A stretch of 64,000 nt of DNA, from assembly GCA_021397835.1 (NCBI GenBank), contig JAJFZO010000394.1, forward strand, positions 1 through 64,000, written 5' to 3'. Shown in pieces: positions 49,201-60,206 of this stretch (position 1 is its first letter; each line of letters begins with the position of its first letter). This DNA comes from Moringa oleifera (Eukaryota; Streptophyta; Magnoliopsida; Brassicales; Moringaceae). Below the pieces are notes generated by a model. It did no database searches and was not told where the DNA came from. It saw only the letters and a program-made list of their open reading frames with translations. Position numbers and translations under genes: made by a program.

Positions 49201-51594
49201 GACTGATGGAGGGCACGAAACCCCCATGATCGTAACTACCACTTAAACAGGAAATGGAGAAAGAAAGTAGGATGATCAATCCTTTATAAAAGCTCAGAGA
49301 AAAATAGCTAGAATCTATTTTATTAGAGGGGGTGAAGGAAAATGCCGAATCAATAAAAGGATCGAGCACCTACAGATTATATTACAAAAGAGAGATGTTC
49401 TCCTATATGAGCTTCTTATAGGAAGGGTTCAAATCAAGTGCAATTCAGTTTGTCAACCAACTAAAGTAAAGAAGGATTAGCCACTTGGGGTGGTTAAGCT
49501 CACTTTAGCATTAAGCACAGTAGCGTATAGTTATTTCATCCAACCACATAACTTAATAAAGTAGATTGGACGGACCACATTGAAAAAAAAATATCCAAAT
49601 AGGGATGGTTGCGAAGTCAAGGAAGTTCAATAGGAAATAAAGTAATACCTTTCGAGCTAGCATAGACAGTAGTGGGACAAGAAAAAAAATGTTTCACACG
49701 ATAGTGTCAAAAAAGTCATAATAAGCTAGAGAAGCAAATGAAGCATTAGGTCCTGAAAAGGAATAAGGTCACAGAGCATAGCAAGCCACTAAACCATGTG
49801 TGTGTGATTACTCCCCTATCATGAGTTTGACTTACACTCTAAAGCTGTCTTTTTGAGGAAGACCAAAGAGAACCTTTATGACATTCTTATGGATAAAGTA
49901 GCCAATGAAGCTTTTTCTTTAGTTGTTGTTGACACCTTATTGGGAAACTCTAGCAATGTCTATTATTTCTTTTCTCGAGGAGATGCAGGCTTCATTGAAA
50001 GGCTTTTTGCCTTATGGTTTTTTTAGGTTTACTTATAAACAACACTTTTCCCGTCACCTCCCTTCGATATTTTTCGAAAGAGTTGCCCAACTGACTTTAT
50101 ATTTACACCTTTGTTGACTAGATCCTATGAATGCTACCAAAATGGCACGTTAGAGCTCCCCTCTCATATCATGATTTGTCATTTGATTCTAAAGACCAAA
50201 CTTCTCTATGATCTGTTGATTCGCATCGATAAAACTAATTGTGTGCCACATACATGGCATGAATCCCAAGCTTCTTATTATTGATAAGCATCAATCCAAG
50301 TCACTGAGGGACTTAACTAAGAGTTTCCTTTTGGACCTAAAAGAAGGTTCGTGACCTAATCTCCTAAAGGGATTCTCAATCAATATGCATTGAATAAAGG
50401 AATTGGTCCATTCCCTGGCCAATATTGGGTAAGCCAAGGTTGCGTTCATAGATCAAGTCATTTCAATATCATGTTCCCAATCTTGATGACCTATATGTAA
50501 TTTTAATGAGCGCTAGGACAAGGAATGGGACAATAACATTGCTCGCTTCTCTTTGAATAAAATAAATCATCATAACTAGAAGGACAACCATTTATATTGA
50601 AATTTGTTCGATAAGAGGTATAAGATGGAACCAGATTTGCTTCGCGAGGGTATTACTCGCACAACTAAAAGAAAGCTTTAGCTAATCAACAGCATGCTAA
50701 AGAGTTTTCTTAGTAGGAAAAGGTACGTATGCAGGAAATTAATCAAAATAAGGCGATATATTCATAGGAATAACTGACGAAAAGGCGTTAAGATAATTTA
50801 ATATCTATTATTTATGTTAGAAGATGTAGAATGTTATAAGAAAGTGGACCTCTAACCATATTACCAACCCTCACTATGGCTTCTTTTGAAGCCTTAGTTC
50901 TCACACATCCTAGCTTCAAGATTTGGCTTTTGCTTTAAGCATGAAGTGGCTTGCTGAGATCAATGGAGATATTCTAACTTTTGATTATCAAACTTACAGT
51001 TCTTATGAACCAAGCGTAGGATGGATGGTGTATAAATTAGTTTGGTTAAGGATATTGCAAAGATGAAAAAAGCATATCGAAAAAGTTAGGAACAAGAGTA
51101 CAAAAGCGAGAGCGAAGACATAGGCTAGCTAAATGCCTTAAAATCCGTGTATGAAAAGGCCTACAATCTTGGGAGTACATTGATAACTCGAACCTACCAA
51201 GCGCATAGTAACATGTTGTGAAGGCTTTTTATACTTTCTCATCAAAATGATGACTTATAGTCTTACCAAGTTTAAAGGGCATAATGTTAACAAATCATGG
51301 CTATAGCATCTATTTATCTCGAATCCCTCAAATTAGATGTAGGGAAAAGAAAAGGAATTAGAGCTTATCAATAATAAGAATGCCCGATTGACTTTACTTT
51401 GTGAGTTATAAGGTCTCTTTTAGCAAACTTGACTTATCATATAAGTATACAATAATAACTGAGCATACATTGCTAATAGGCAGGTCAATTCTAAGAATGG
51501 TATTAGAGACCAAACTATTGTATCTTGGATAATTTGTATGTAAAAATTTTGTATATATCAAAATTATTAAAAAAAATTCTTTTAATGGACTATT
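46276..51594. other. Mitochondrial-like sequence without identified gene
   Basis: The texture is the same as in the flanking NUMT (purine- and pyrimidine-rich runs), with no counterpart elsewhere in the window that I could find. Short frames such as 48016-48234 (MDPLNTTLTYQPRGAFQQIY) and 49923-50117 have no recognised product. Mitochondrial origin is inferred only from context. Confidence 0.4.
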
Positions 51595-51864
51595 CACTAG
51601 AAACTAACATCAAAGGCACTATCTTTTAATGACAGTTCTTTTAAAACTATCATTAAAGGGGAGGTCTTTAATGGCAGTTCTATTAAAATAGTTATCAAAG
51701 AATCCCCTTTTAACGACAATTTTAAAAGAACTGACATTAAAAATGGGTATTAAAAGGGAGTTTTAATGATAGTTTTCAAGAAATGTCGTTAATTAAAACT
51801 CTCCCTTCTTTATTATCAATAAAGTCCTTTTTAACTATTGTTAAATCTCTTATTTGTAATAATG
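51595..51864 (+). mobile_element. Short non-coding relative (MITE-like) of the FLU-carrying CACTA family
   Basis: The element begins cactagaaactaacatc and ends ttatttgtaataatg, close to the right terminus of copy A (ttatttgttatagtg). In between are repeated ttttaatgacagttctttt and aactatcattaaagg hairpins like the right subterminal cluster at 18740-19041. It contains no cargo. It could be a deletion derivative or just a leftover right end. It abuts the left edge of the second segmental duplication copy. Confidence 0.7.
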
Positions 51865-52707
51865 GAAGTATGATGATTAGCCCTTTTCATATTACTCAAA
51901 GCCTTCGTAAACTCATTGTCGAGTTCTATCATACTACAGGTTACTGTGAGAAGATCCTTATGTCGATGCAGATTGCTTCTAATGATCGAGAAATAAAAAA
52001 ATAAAAAACCATTACTTTATTTTCAACATTTCGAATAGGCGAAAGGATCTATGTCCATCCCCAACTTTCTCTTAATCCTTATTGACAATTTTAGGCTTTC
52101 TCTATTGGGAGTCATCAAAGGAGAATAGGCATACGTTGGTTCAATAAGCTAAGGAAACAAAAAGGACCACCACTTGGTTTTGACCATCAGGCAAACCATT
52201 CTACTAAACATCGATGTAAAGGTTAGATTTCACCACCTTTATCACCCAACTAGTCCTATTTAATCTAAAAAATCCAACCTAGAAACTATATCTCCCCTAG
52301 AAAACGCTCTACTCAAAGCTCCATTCATATGTTGGGCAAGCTTTGATGCCCACTCCTAACAAATTTCTAGTCAAGATTATGAAACTAGCGCTAGAAAAGT
52401 AAGTAAGCTGGTCTTTCTTTGGTCATAAGGATAATCATTCTTATTAGATGAGGGGCGATCAGTCCGAGGCCACGATTGGTAATGGTATAACTAGAAAAAG
52501 GGTAAAGGTGACAAGGTTACGGGTTAAGTAGTGTAGCATATCTCTTTCGAGTACAACAGCAACGAAGGAGGCTAAGTTAGCCTACCAACACAATAATTCA
52601 GAGTCGAGCCAACCATAGGTTTGAATCCTGCTGCCTTTCTTATAGATCATGTTGTGGTTATCAGATGATAGGAATAATACAGCAAAATTTTGGAAATGAG
52701 CACGAAA

Positions 52708-53769
52708 TGTCAATATATGAATTATCTTATTACTCATTATTTTTGGTTCTTTTCGTTGCATTCACTTATAACAAGAAAGAACAACCAGTGTTTGGTGTAG
52801 CATTTACATTTTAGTGCATTCTTTTTTTTTTCTTGGCCTTCTGTTCTATCATATTCCTAATAACTTATCCAATTGCAACCTATTAATTGCTAATGCATCT
52901 TTTTTTTTATTAAATCTGAGGGACATGGTCCAATCATGAGGGTAGTATTTTATTATGGTATCAGATCCCAAATTTTTTATGAATTTTTTCTTTGTTATAA
53001 CGATCAACCCCAATGGCATAATGTCTTAAAACAAGGAGGCCATAGAGAAACTTTTGTTTTATTTTTTATCTCAAACTTTATGAAGAATTCCATTCTCTCA
53101 CTCTCATTTGTTGTGAGTAAAAAAGTGGGGTTGCACCCCAATTCTACACTCCCGTCGCTCTACAAACCATTGTTGGACGGTGAGTGTGTCATTCATAATG
53201 GAAAGAAAAATACTACTACTTTGCCTTTTTGTTGAATGGCGAGTGCAAATATAGTGGTCTCTGACCAAGACGAAGAACCAATTCAAATTTTAATGTTGAC
53301 ATGTTGGTGGTTTTTAACCATAGGAATCTTGCGAGGAATTTAGTGGGCTCATCATGAATTAGATCGGGGTGGCTAATGTTTTCTAGATCCCATTAAAAAT
53401 ACTTCTTTTATGCCTCGGATAGTAGCCACAGCTCGTATTCATTCAGCAATTCTACCCCCTCTTCATTCTTGGACTTCAGTTTCCTAATATTATGACTTTT
53501 CCCTATGTCTTAGGAACTTTTTTGATATGGTATGGATTGCTAGCTCTCGTTCAAAAGTTTTGTAATAGATGATACATAAGGAATCTTTTTATGATAGTTC
53601 TTCCTTCTAATGACAAGCATATCTATGATTCTATTCTCTTAGATGAAGTAGGAGGCATCGGTCCGTAGAACCTATAAAAAGGTGATGCTTATGACATGAA
53701 GTACTCTTGTACACCTACATCACTCAACTCGCACGAAACCCCACCCCGTTATGTTATGAAAGAAATTAA
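52708..53769 (+). pseudogene. ccmFN: ccmFN pseudogene, copy 2
   Basis: The start is better preserved than in copy 1: MSIYELSYYSLFLVLFVAFT, then YNKKEQPVFGVAFTF and a stop. RPQWHNVLKQGGHRETF and SNFMKNSILSLSFV follow, up to SLYKPLL near 53170. A deletion of about 0.6 kb then joins this to RNGKK-type sequence (53200), and the heme-handling part follows: VVSDQDEEPIQILMLTCWWF, GILRGI, WAHHELDRGG, then [30 protein letters not shown]. The tail STRTKPHPVML ends at 53769. In WAHHELDRGGW the tryptophan-rich WWD region is largely present, but stops interrupt it. Together, copies 1 and 2 cover nearly the whole gene, so the duplication preceded both deletions. Confidence 0.92.
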
Positions 53770-56700
53770 ACTTATTGTTGGGTTAGTTATTCAAAGTCAG
53801 CAATTAACTGTTAGATTTTGTCCCGCAAGTAGAAGAAGATCATTTAAAGGGTCACTGTGGCGTGGCTAAATGTAAAGCAATCCACCCCTACAGCCTTTAA
53901 TCATTAAATTATTTAGAACTTTGAAAGATGGTCAAGGTAGCTTGCTTCCAAGGCACTGCACTAAATGCGCATGTGGTCGTAGTAGTTGGCTCATCACTAC
54001 TTTTATCTTTAGAATAAGGCCTATGAGGTCTCTATTTGGAGATAGAACAATGTTAAAAGTTCTGAGGCATACAAAAGCTAGTGGTTTGGGAGAAATACCG
54101 ATTTATCAATAACATAAAGTAAACAAGTTTGATTGGAAAACTAAAAGATGAAGGCAAGCAATAACATAAAATGCCGTAACCTACTCACTAGGGACATAAG
54201 GATTGACATGTGCTGAGATAGCAACCCAAGCCAGCTAAGCCTTTTATCTTCATTTGAGTCAAAACAAGACTTTTAAAAATGTGTAAACTGACTTCATCTT
54301 TCAATTTTTACTACTAGGGAATTAGAGGGGCAGCAGATGCTCTAAGTCCAGACTAGACAGTGAAATTAAGATGGTTAAGAGTAAACTTTTGGTCCATGAT
54401 AAGTCAAATGTCAGAGTCACAGATGAATTTAATGAAGAAAGGCATTAGCATGATTAGCCAATGAAATCTTTTCCACAGGGAGCAGTATCAAAGGTGTACT
54501 AAAGGGGACACCTTTTACACATGGACCTACTGCTTTCATATTTAGAGAAAGATCACAACCAAGTTCCCATCTTGACATGATCATGCAGCAGTTATCAAAG
54601 CCTTTGTAGATTATGAAACGAAACCTTACTAGAGTGAGCCACTTCGATCGATGTAGTTGTGAGTCTTAGTGGCCTAGTGAATGCTTAAAGGATGAGATCT
54701 TAGAATGAGAATTCGACCATATCTAAGGGAGTAAGCCTTAGAGTAAAAAAAGAAGGCAATAAAGACTCATATAGGGAAGATACACTAAGCGAGGGCTAGC
54801 TTTAACCAACTAGATATTGGTCCAACTTTCGTGTCTTCTTCTTAGTCTTCGACTTTCACTAGATTCATTTCTCCAAGTGAAGGAACTCGAGAGAAAGAAT
54901 CTAATATTGAGGGCTTCAGGGGAAAAAAAAAGGCGATGCCATCGATTTAGTTATTGGAGTATGAGCATTAGGAGATTAAGACTTAGGGCATGGCATTAGA
55001 TTAGGGAAATGCTCTTTTGAACGAATCCAAAGAAGAAGCTATAATTTCCATGCTTTCAATGGCCAAAAAGAAGGAGAGAAGCTCATCCTCGGTTATATGA
55101 TTTAAGGTTAGGAGTTTCAACGTTAGCAAGATCCTCAGCTATTGCATCTATTGTCATCGATGGGACTAATTGTTCTTCCAAAATGGTAAGAATAACGTAG
55201 TCAAAGTAGGCCAAGTCGATAGTTTTTTCTTCATCTCTTGGAAAAAAGGCAATAGGTTGAAGGAATAAAAGTTGTTTCAGCTCTTGGAGTAAGGGGAGAA
55301 GGGCTAAGTGCCAGTGGAATGCTTTTTGAGACTTACCCAGCTCAATGGAAATTTCTTTAAGCAAGATCCCACGTTCGAGAGTCAGATTCTGATCTCACTT
55401 TCGCTCTACTGAAGGAAAGAGGCCACCAAACCAAAAAAGAGGTCTTTGTTTGCTTTTCATGTTAGAGATGCTAGTCTTTCTATAATAATTGCTCTGCAAA
55501 TGTTTTCAAGAATAAAAGAAAAAGGTGCCCTTTCATCAGCTCTTTTGGCTATTTGCTTGCGATATAGAAAGAGTAAATTGACCTAAGCCAAGTAGTTTGG
55601 CTAAGCCAAAAAGAAAAAGTTAGATCCTCTTTGAGATGAATGTCCTAATCATACTAGGTGCAAGGTCAATGATTTAGCTCAAGGCTCAAGGCATAAAGGC
55701 TATTATTCTTTCTTCTTGATAGCATTAGTCTCGCCCTAGCTATAAAAGGGCAGCTTGATGGCGACTATCCTGCTCTGTCTGAGAGAATTAGAATAGAATT
55801 GGTTGGGTTCACTAACTCTTTCTTTTGAATTCATTTTGAATAAAGAAAGGTGGTCATGATAGGGAAGGGCCTTACCTTATTACTAGGAAGGAGAATGAGA
55901 AAGGATAAAATGGGCCAAATCATCTGCTAGAGAAGAAGCTCTTAAAGAATCAATCTAAACTAGATGAGATGTCAGTGCCATTAAACTAGCTCTCAGAACA
56001 TGTTCAAGAGATGAGTATCTAGGTAGTGATGTCACCCTCAGGGGAAGAATCATTCCATTCACTTGAAAAACTGTTAAGAATAATAGCTTTTTTCTTACTT
56101 AATTATGGCAAAAAAAAGAAGAAAAGGCAAAGTAAACTGTGGAGAGGGTAAAAGGGAATTAAGGAAAAGATAGACTTTATCTTATCTCTTGTCGACTGGG
56201 AATGAATGGTAGCATGGCTTGAATAATGACTTTCCTTTCCTTGCATTAGTTAGTGTCGATGGTAAGCTTTCGAATAAAGAAAATGCTTTTAGGTAAGGTG
56301 GTATGCTTGATAATAATGAACATGCTTAATCGGTATCAGTCTTGTTCAAATGCTTTTCATAGTAGATTCCTTAAAGGAATTGATCAACTAAAAAAAGAAT
56401 TCTTGCTTGACAAAGAAGTCGCTAGGGACTCGAGAAAGCCAAAATGCTAGATTTATCTTTGCCAACAAGAGGAATCTATTTAGTAGTTTACGATGAAAGG
56501 TATAATAGAGAAAGTCAAGAAAGACTAAGCAATCTTGGAGTTGAAATCAATCCCAAACTTGATAAATATGAGTTAGGTTATGACAAAGAAGGAGGTAGAT
56601 TATGACAATCACTGTAATCTATAATGAAATAAAGGAGTTTTTCACTTCTTAAGAAGTTCTAGTTTTTTCGTGGTTAACCTAGCAAGACAGGTTATGAACA

Positions 56701-57761
56701 AAAAAAGCAAGGCTGATCCATATATCATGATAGTAGCTATCATTCTTATGGGCATGATACTGGGGGATTGTGCAAGTGCAAAACACATAGGTTAGTTTAG
56801 GAAGATAACTCAGTTCAATAGTGCTTCTTCTTTTTTTATATTGGATTAACTCTAAAATTTTTGGGCAATTTAAAGGTAAGAAAATGGTAACTAACTGCAA
56901 TTTTCTTTTAGGCGACCTACTTGGATTTTAGCTTTATGTTTAGAGGAATAAGGTTTAATTAGATCAGCATTTCACTTTTTGTCATGACCTCGGAGTTTTA
57001 GATTCGAGTAACCGGTTTCGAAACCTTTTTAGTTAAAGTTGAGCTTCATGGAATCTTTTCCATTCCATTAATTAAATTGTTTGAAAATGTGAATTTGGCT
57101 CACTGTCCTATCAATAGACATTGACTAGTTGTTTTTCTTTGCTCTCATGTTAAGGTTGATCAAGGCAAATATATTAAAAGAGTGCTTAAATTCTGCTGTT
57201 GACTCATTCGTCAGCTATAAGATGAAGTCAATGAAATCTCGAACACTTATCTGTCTCTTAGAGACCCAATCAATCGACTATTAGAGAAGGTTTTCCTATA
57301 TTGAAATAAGGCATGCCCTTTCTTCTCTATTGTACATTGGTACTAGAGATTCAAATCATTTTCATTATGCTTTTAAGCCAGTAAAGTTTAGGTCTTCCTA
57401 TTCCTAGCCGAAGGAATCGATTATAGCATCTAACTTTACCTAGATTTTGGAATACATGACTGTCAAAGTTGTTCCTCCATAAATGGTGTTCTCTTTCTTC
57501 GAGGTGGATTTAAACATACGGACAGGATTTAAATGTGCAACTTACAAGTCAAGCAAAGAAATCTACAAGCTTGGTCTTATTACCTTTATTACTAGGCCAA
57601 AGAGGGGTAAGTGTAAAAGAAATAGTTTAATCTTGACCTACAAAGAAACTTAAGGTTTTCTTTGTGATATTAAAGTATTAGTGTTAGGGTTAAGAGTGAA
57701 AAGAAGTCCATAAAGAGTAGCTTTCAGTTAAAGTCTTATTAATTCTTTAATTCATTTAAGA
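53770..57761. other. Mitochondrial-like sequence downstream of ccmFN copy 2
   Basis: This is collinear with 36091-39853. It contains the GEIPIYQ-ending frame again (53921-54112) and the LDLSLPTRG frame at 56441-56605. No known mitochondrial gene, rRNA or tRNA was recognised with confidence. Confidence 0.5.
56441..56605 (+). pseudogene. Unassigned mitochondrial-like frame, copy 2 (longer version)
   Basis: The frame reads KMLDLSLPTRGIYLVV, then YDERYNRESQERLSNL, then GVEINPKLDKYELGYDKEGG and stops (TGA 56603-56605). Upstream a TAG replaces the codon that is CCA/AAG-like in copy 1, so the start of the protein is unclear. The charged, well-mixed composition looks like the C-terminus of a real soluble protein. 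I cannot name the family. Confidence 0.4.
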
Positions 57762-57789
57762 CACTACTATAAAAATTATAACAACTGAC

Positions 57790-58080
57790 ATTAATTTAAT
57801 GACAGTTATTCAAAGAATTGTCATCAAAAGGTTTATTAATATTTTTTATAACAATTATTCCAAAACTATCATTAAAAAGTAAGGTTTTTAACATAAATTA
57901 AAGAAGAACTAGCATTAAAAAACTCATGACTTAAACATTTAATGTCAGTTCCTCAAGAACTAACATTAAAAGATCTATCACTTAAGCGTTTAACTTCAGT
58001 TCTCAAGGAACTGACATTAAAACACCAACCACATCATAAAGCCTTTAACGCCAGTTCTTAAAGAACTGGTGTTAAAGACC
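57790..58080. repeat. Left subterminal inverted-repeat cluster of transposon copy B
   Basis: The order of ttaatgacagttatt and ttaatgtcagttcct hairpins is the same as at 16200-16500. The strongest palindrome lies at about 58039-58077 (gcctttaacgccagttctt with aagaactggtgttaaag). Confidence 0.75.
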
Positions 58081-58149
58081 AAAATAAGACTGGGACAACT
58101 GCCACCTATGATGAGCCACACAGACTTTCAACTTTGGGCATGCCCTTAT

Positions 58150-58515
58150 CTGACAGCATCTCTTGTAGCAGCAACCGCTACAGCAACCGCAGCAGTAGCA
58201 GCAGTCGTTACTGTAGCTTCTTACAGCAGTGATGGCTGCTTGTAGCAGCAGCAACCATTGCTACTGCTTCTAACAGTAGCCACGGCTGCTTGCAGCAGTA
58301 GCAACCATTATCACTGCTTCTAACAGCAGCCACGGCTGCTTGCAACAGCAGCAAACGTTGTCCTTGCTTCTTGTAGTAGCAACGGCTGCTTGCAGCAGCA
58401 AACGTTGTTGCTGCTTCTTGCAGAACAGTAAACGTTGTTGTTGCATCTTGTAGCCGCCACGGCAACTTACAGCAACAGCAATGGCAGTCGTTACTGTAGC
58501 TTCTGCTGTAAGCAG
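58150..58515. repeat. 50-bp triplet-rich tandem repeat in transposon copy B
   Basis: The unit phrase cttg(c/t)agcag starts at 58239, 58289, 58339 and 58389, an exact 50-bp period, with more degenerate units on both sides. Each unit is made of degenerate GCA/GCT/GTA triplets. It is longer and more regular than the tract in copy A, so the array expanded or contracted after the copies separated. The minus-strand frames at 58208-58695 are by-products of this repeat. Confidence 0.85.
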
Positions 58516-58522
58516 CAGCGGC

Positions 58523-58593
58523 TGATGGTGAGTCCACTGGGTATCAGCTCTTGAGGTATGATGGTGAGTCCATTGGGTATTAGCTATTATGTT
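58523..58593. repeat. 36-bp tandem repeat, about 1.8 units, in transposon copy B
   Basis: Units start at 58523 and 58559 with gatggtgagtcca(c/t)tgggta. Copy A has one unit more. Confidence 0.9.
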
Positions 58594-58829
58594 TTCTTCA
58601 GTGCCATCTGTAGGTTCTTTTTTTTTTTTGGGTCTTTCTTTTTTGAACATTTTTGTGGACTTAAATTGACACATGAAATATATAGGCAGAGACATGATTA
58701 ATTACTGGAATATGAAATGCTTTAGTTAAGAAAGATGAGTGTTATTCATGTTTGCTTTGTACTATCTAGTTTTCGTATGTTGTGGGGCATCAAAGCCCCC
58801 ATCTGATAAGAAATCATCGGTGTTGGCAG

Positions 58830-59919
58830 GGTAAACAAAAATTAAAATTTTCAACAATGGCATTTCTTTTTACTAATGCCATTATGTTGACGACACCTCT
58901 TAAAGCTTGGGCAGAAACATGTGAGGCTGAGAACTCCTTTTTCAACATGCCTTTATTGCTACTTGTAGCCCTTATTAGGGCCATTATTGGAGGTAAAGTG
59001 TTCTTTTATGATCACCTTAAGTTCTGGTCCTTGATGTTAGTATGAAAAGGTTTCAAAGGCTTTGCTGATGAGCATACATAACATCAGCAAATATGTGCTC
59101 CGCACCCAAAATCTTAGTTGTGTGTACTCCAATTTGCATCACTTTGGCAGCCCTAACAATCATAGTTGTCAAATAACTTAGTTTAGTTTTAGCAGCAATT
59201 TATTGGAGCGTAATGGTGCCACCTAAAGGTGCTCACTTTCCATTCTGTCTTGGATAAAAATTTCATCAAGGAGTACTCTGCATAACAAGGCTATGTCTTA
59301 TTCATAATGTACAAAGCCGAAATGAGAAGCATGATAAGTGCCCAATTTGCATTAGTAAAGACGGATGGCCACCAAAAAAAGATCCATGAGACAATTTCGT
59401 TCAGCTTGGAGCCATAAATTTTGAAAGAACAGTGTTTTTTACTTGTCAAAAAGAAAATTGAGCATTGGTAACACTTAGAATGCTACATCCTCCCATTTTG
59501 TTTTTGGACAAAAATACTAGTTGGAGTACTTCATAACTTTCAGAGCCTAAAATTGCCAGCTTTACTCACATTTTATCAATCTTGTGCATGTATGACAGGG
59601 TTGCTTGCCCGACAGAGAAGAGGGGAATTGCAAAGATTGAATGAACAGCTGTGTCAGATCAATGCAGCTCCAAGAAGGTAAGCTAAAATTGAGTCCTATG
59701 CTCCCAGCTTGACTTACGTGCCTGTTGGTGGCAAAATACCAGATAATGAAGTAATTATTGATCAAAAGAAGCAAGAGTTGATTTCTCGGCTGAAAACTGG
59801 GAAGAACTTTATGAGGAATCAAGAACATGAGAAGACATTTATGGAGTTTAAGACAGCTCTGGAGCTTGCTCAGAACCTGAAGGATCCCATTGAGGAGAAA
59901 AAGGCTGCAAGAGGCTTAG
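58830..59919 (+). pseudogene. FLU: Captured FLU gene fragment, copy B
   Basis: The captured segment is the same as in copy A. Exon a (58830-58992, 163 bp) encodes STMAFLFTNAIM, AETCEAENSFFNMPLLLLVA and the end of the membrane segment, and keeps a good splice donor (gtaaag at 58993). Exon b (59599-59919, 321 bp) has an intact acceptor (gacag) and reads GLLARQRRGELQRLNEQLCQ in phase with exon a, then INAAPRR. A TAA at 59679-59681 follows where copy A has CAA. Further on are AKIESYAPSLTYVPVGGKIP, KKQELISRLKTGKNFMRNQE and ELAQNLKDPIEEKKAARGLG before a donor gt. Copy B thus preserves splicing better than A but has its own stop. There is no transit peptide, and most TPRs are missing. Confidence 0.92.
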
Positions 59920-60206
59920 GTTTGTTTCTCTCACTCAGGTGCTTTATTTTGTGCATGTATTATACAGTTCTTGCCTTCTGTCCATATTTTACATTATTCA
60001 TGTGGTTAGCAAGCTAAAAGGAGAAGAGAGTTTACACCATGTATGCCATTGAATTTTGAATCGTGAAATACACCCTTCAAGCTATGATTTAGAATAATTT
60101 ATTCAAGGACACAGGAACTTTTAGTGTTTTACAGTGATGAGTTGACGGCTAAACTGTACATTCAATTTTTTTTTCTCGTTCTTATCAGGCTGGTTGGATC
60201 TAATTG

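Larger units (their letters stand above)
51867..57761 (+). repeat. Segmental duplication, second copy, left block (NUMT)
   Basis: This is the counterpart of 34132-39853 in direct orientation. It retains the ccmFN 3' half that copy 1 lost, lacks the ccmFN middle that copy 1 keeps, and has about 0.3 kb extra near 56530-56830. It ends exactly at the left terminus of the second FLU-carrying transposon. Confidence 0.9.
57762..60206 (+). mobile_element. CACTA-type transposon carrying FLU fragment (copy B), right end missing
   Basis: The left terminus is cactactataaaaattata, a proper CACTA end, followed by the same subterminal hairpins, triplet-rich tract, 36-bp repeat and FLU piece as copy A. Similarity to copy A stops after ggttggatctaattg (60206), which corresponds to 18463 in copy A. 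The last 578 bp, including the right terminus, are gone, and the next base already matches the NUMT at 42177. It sits at ttcatttaaga in the duplicated NUMT, where copy 1 has ttcatttaagagttc uninterrupted (39842-39856). Confidence 0.9.

Noticed and set aside
58208..58695. Minus-strand ORFs of 109 and 141 codons rich in C, Y, A and L
   Set aside because: They are translations of the 50-bp triplet-rich repeat in transposon copy B.
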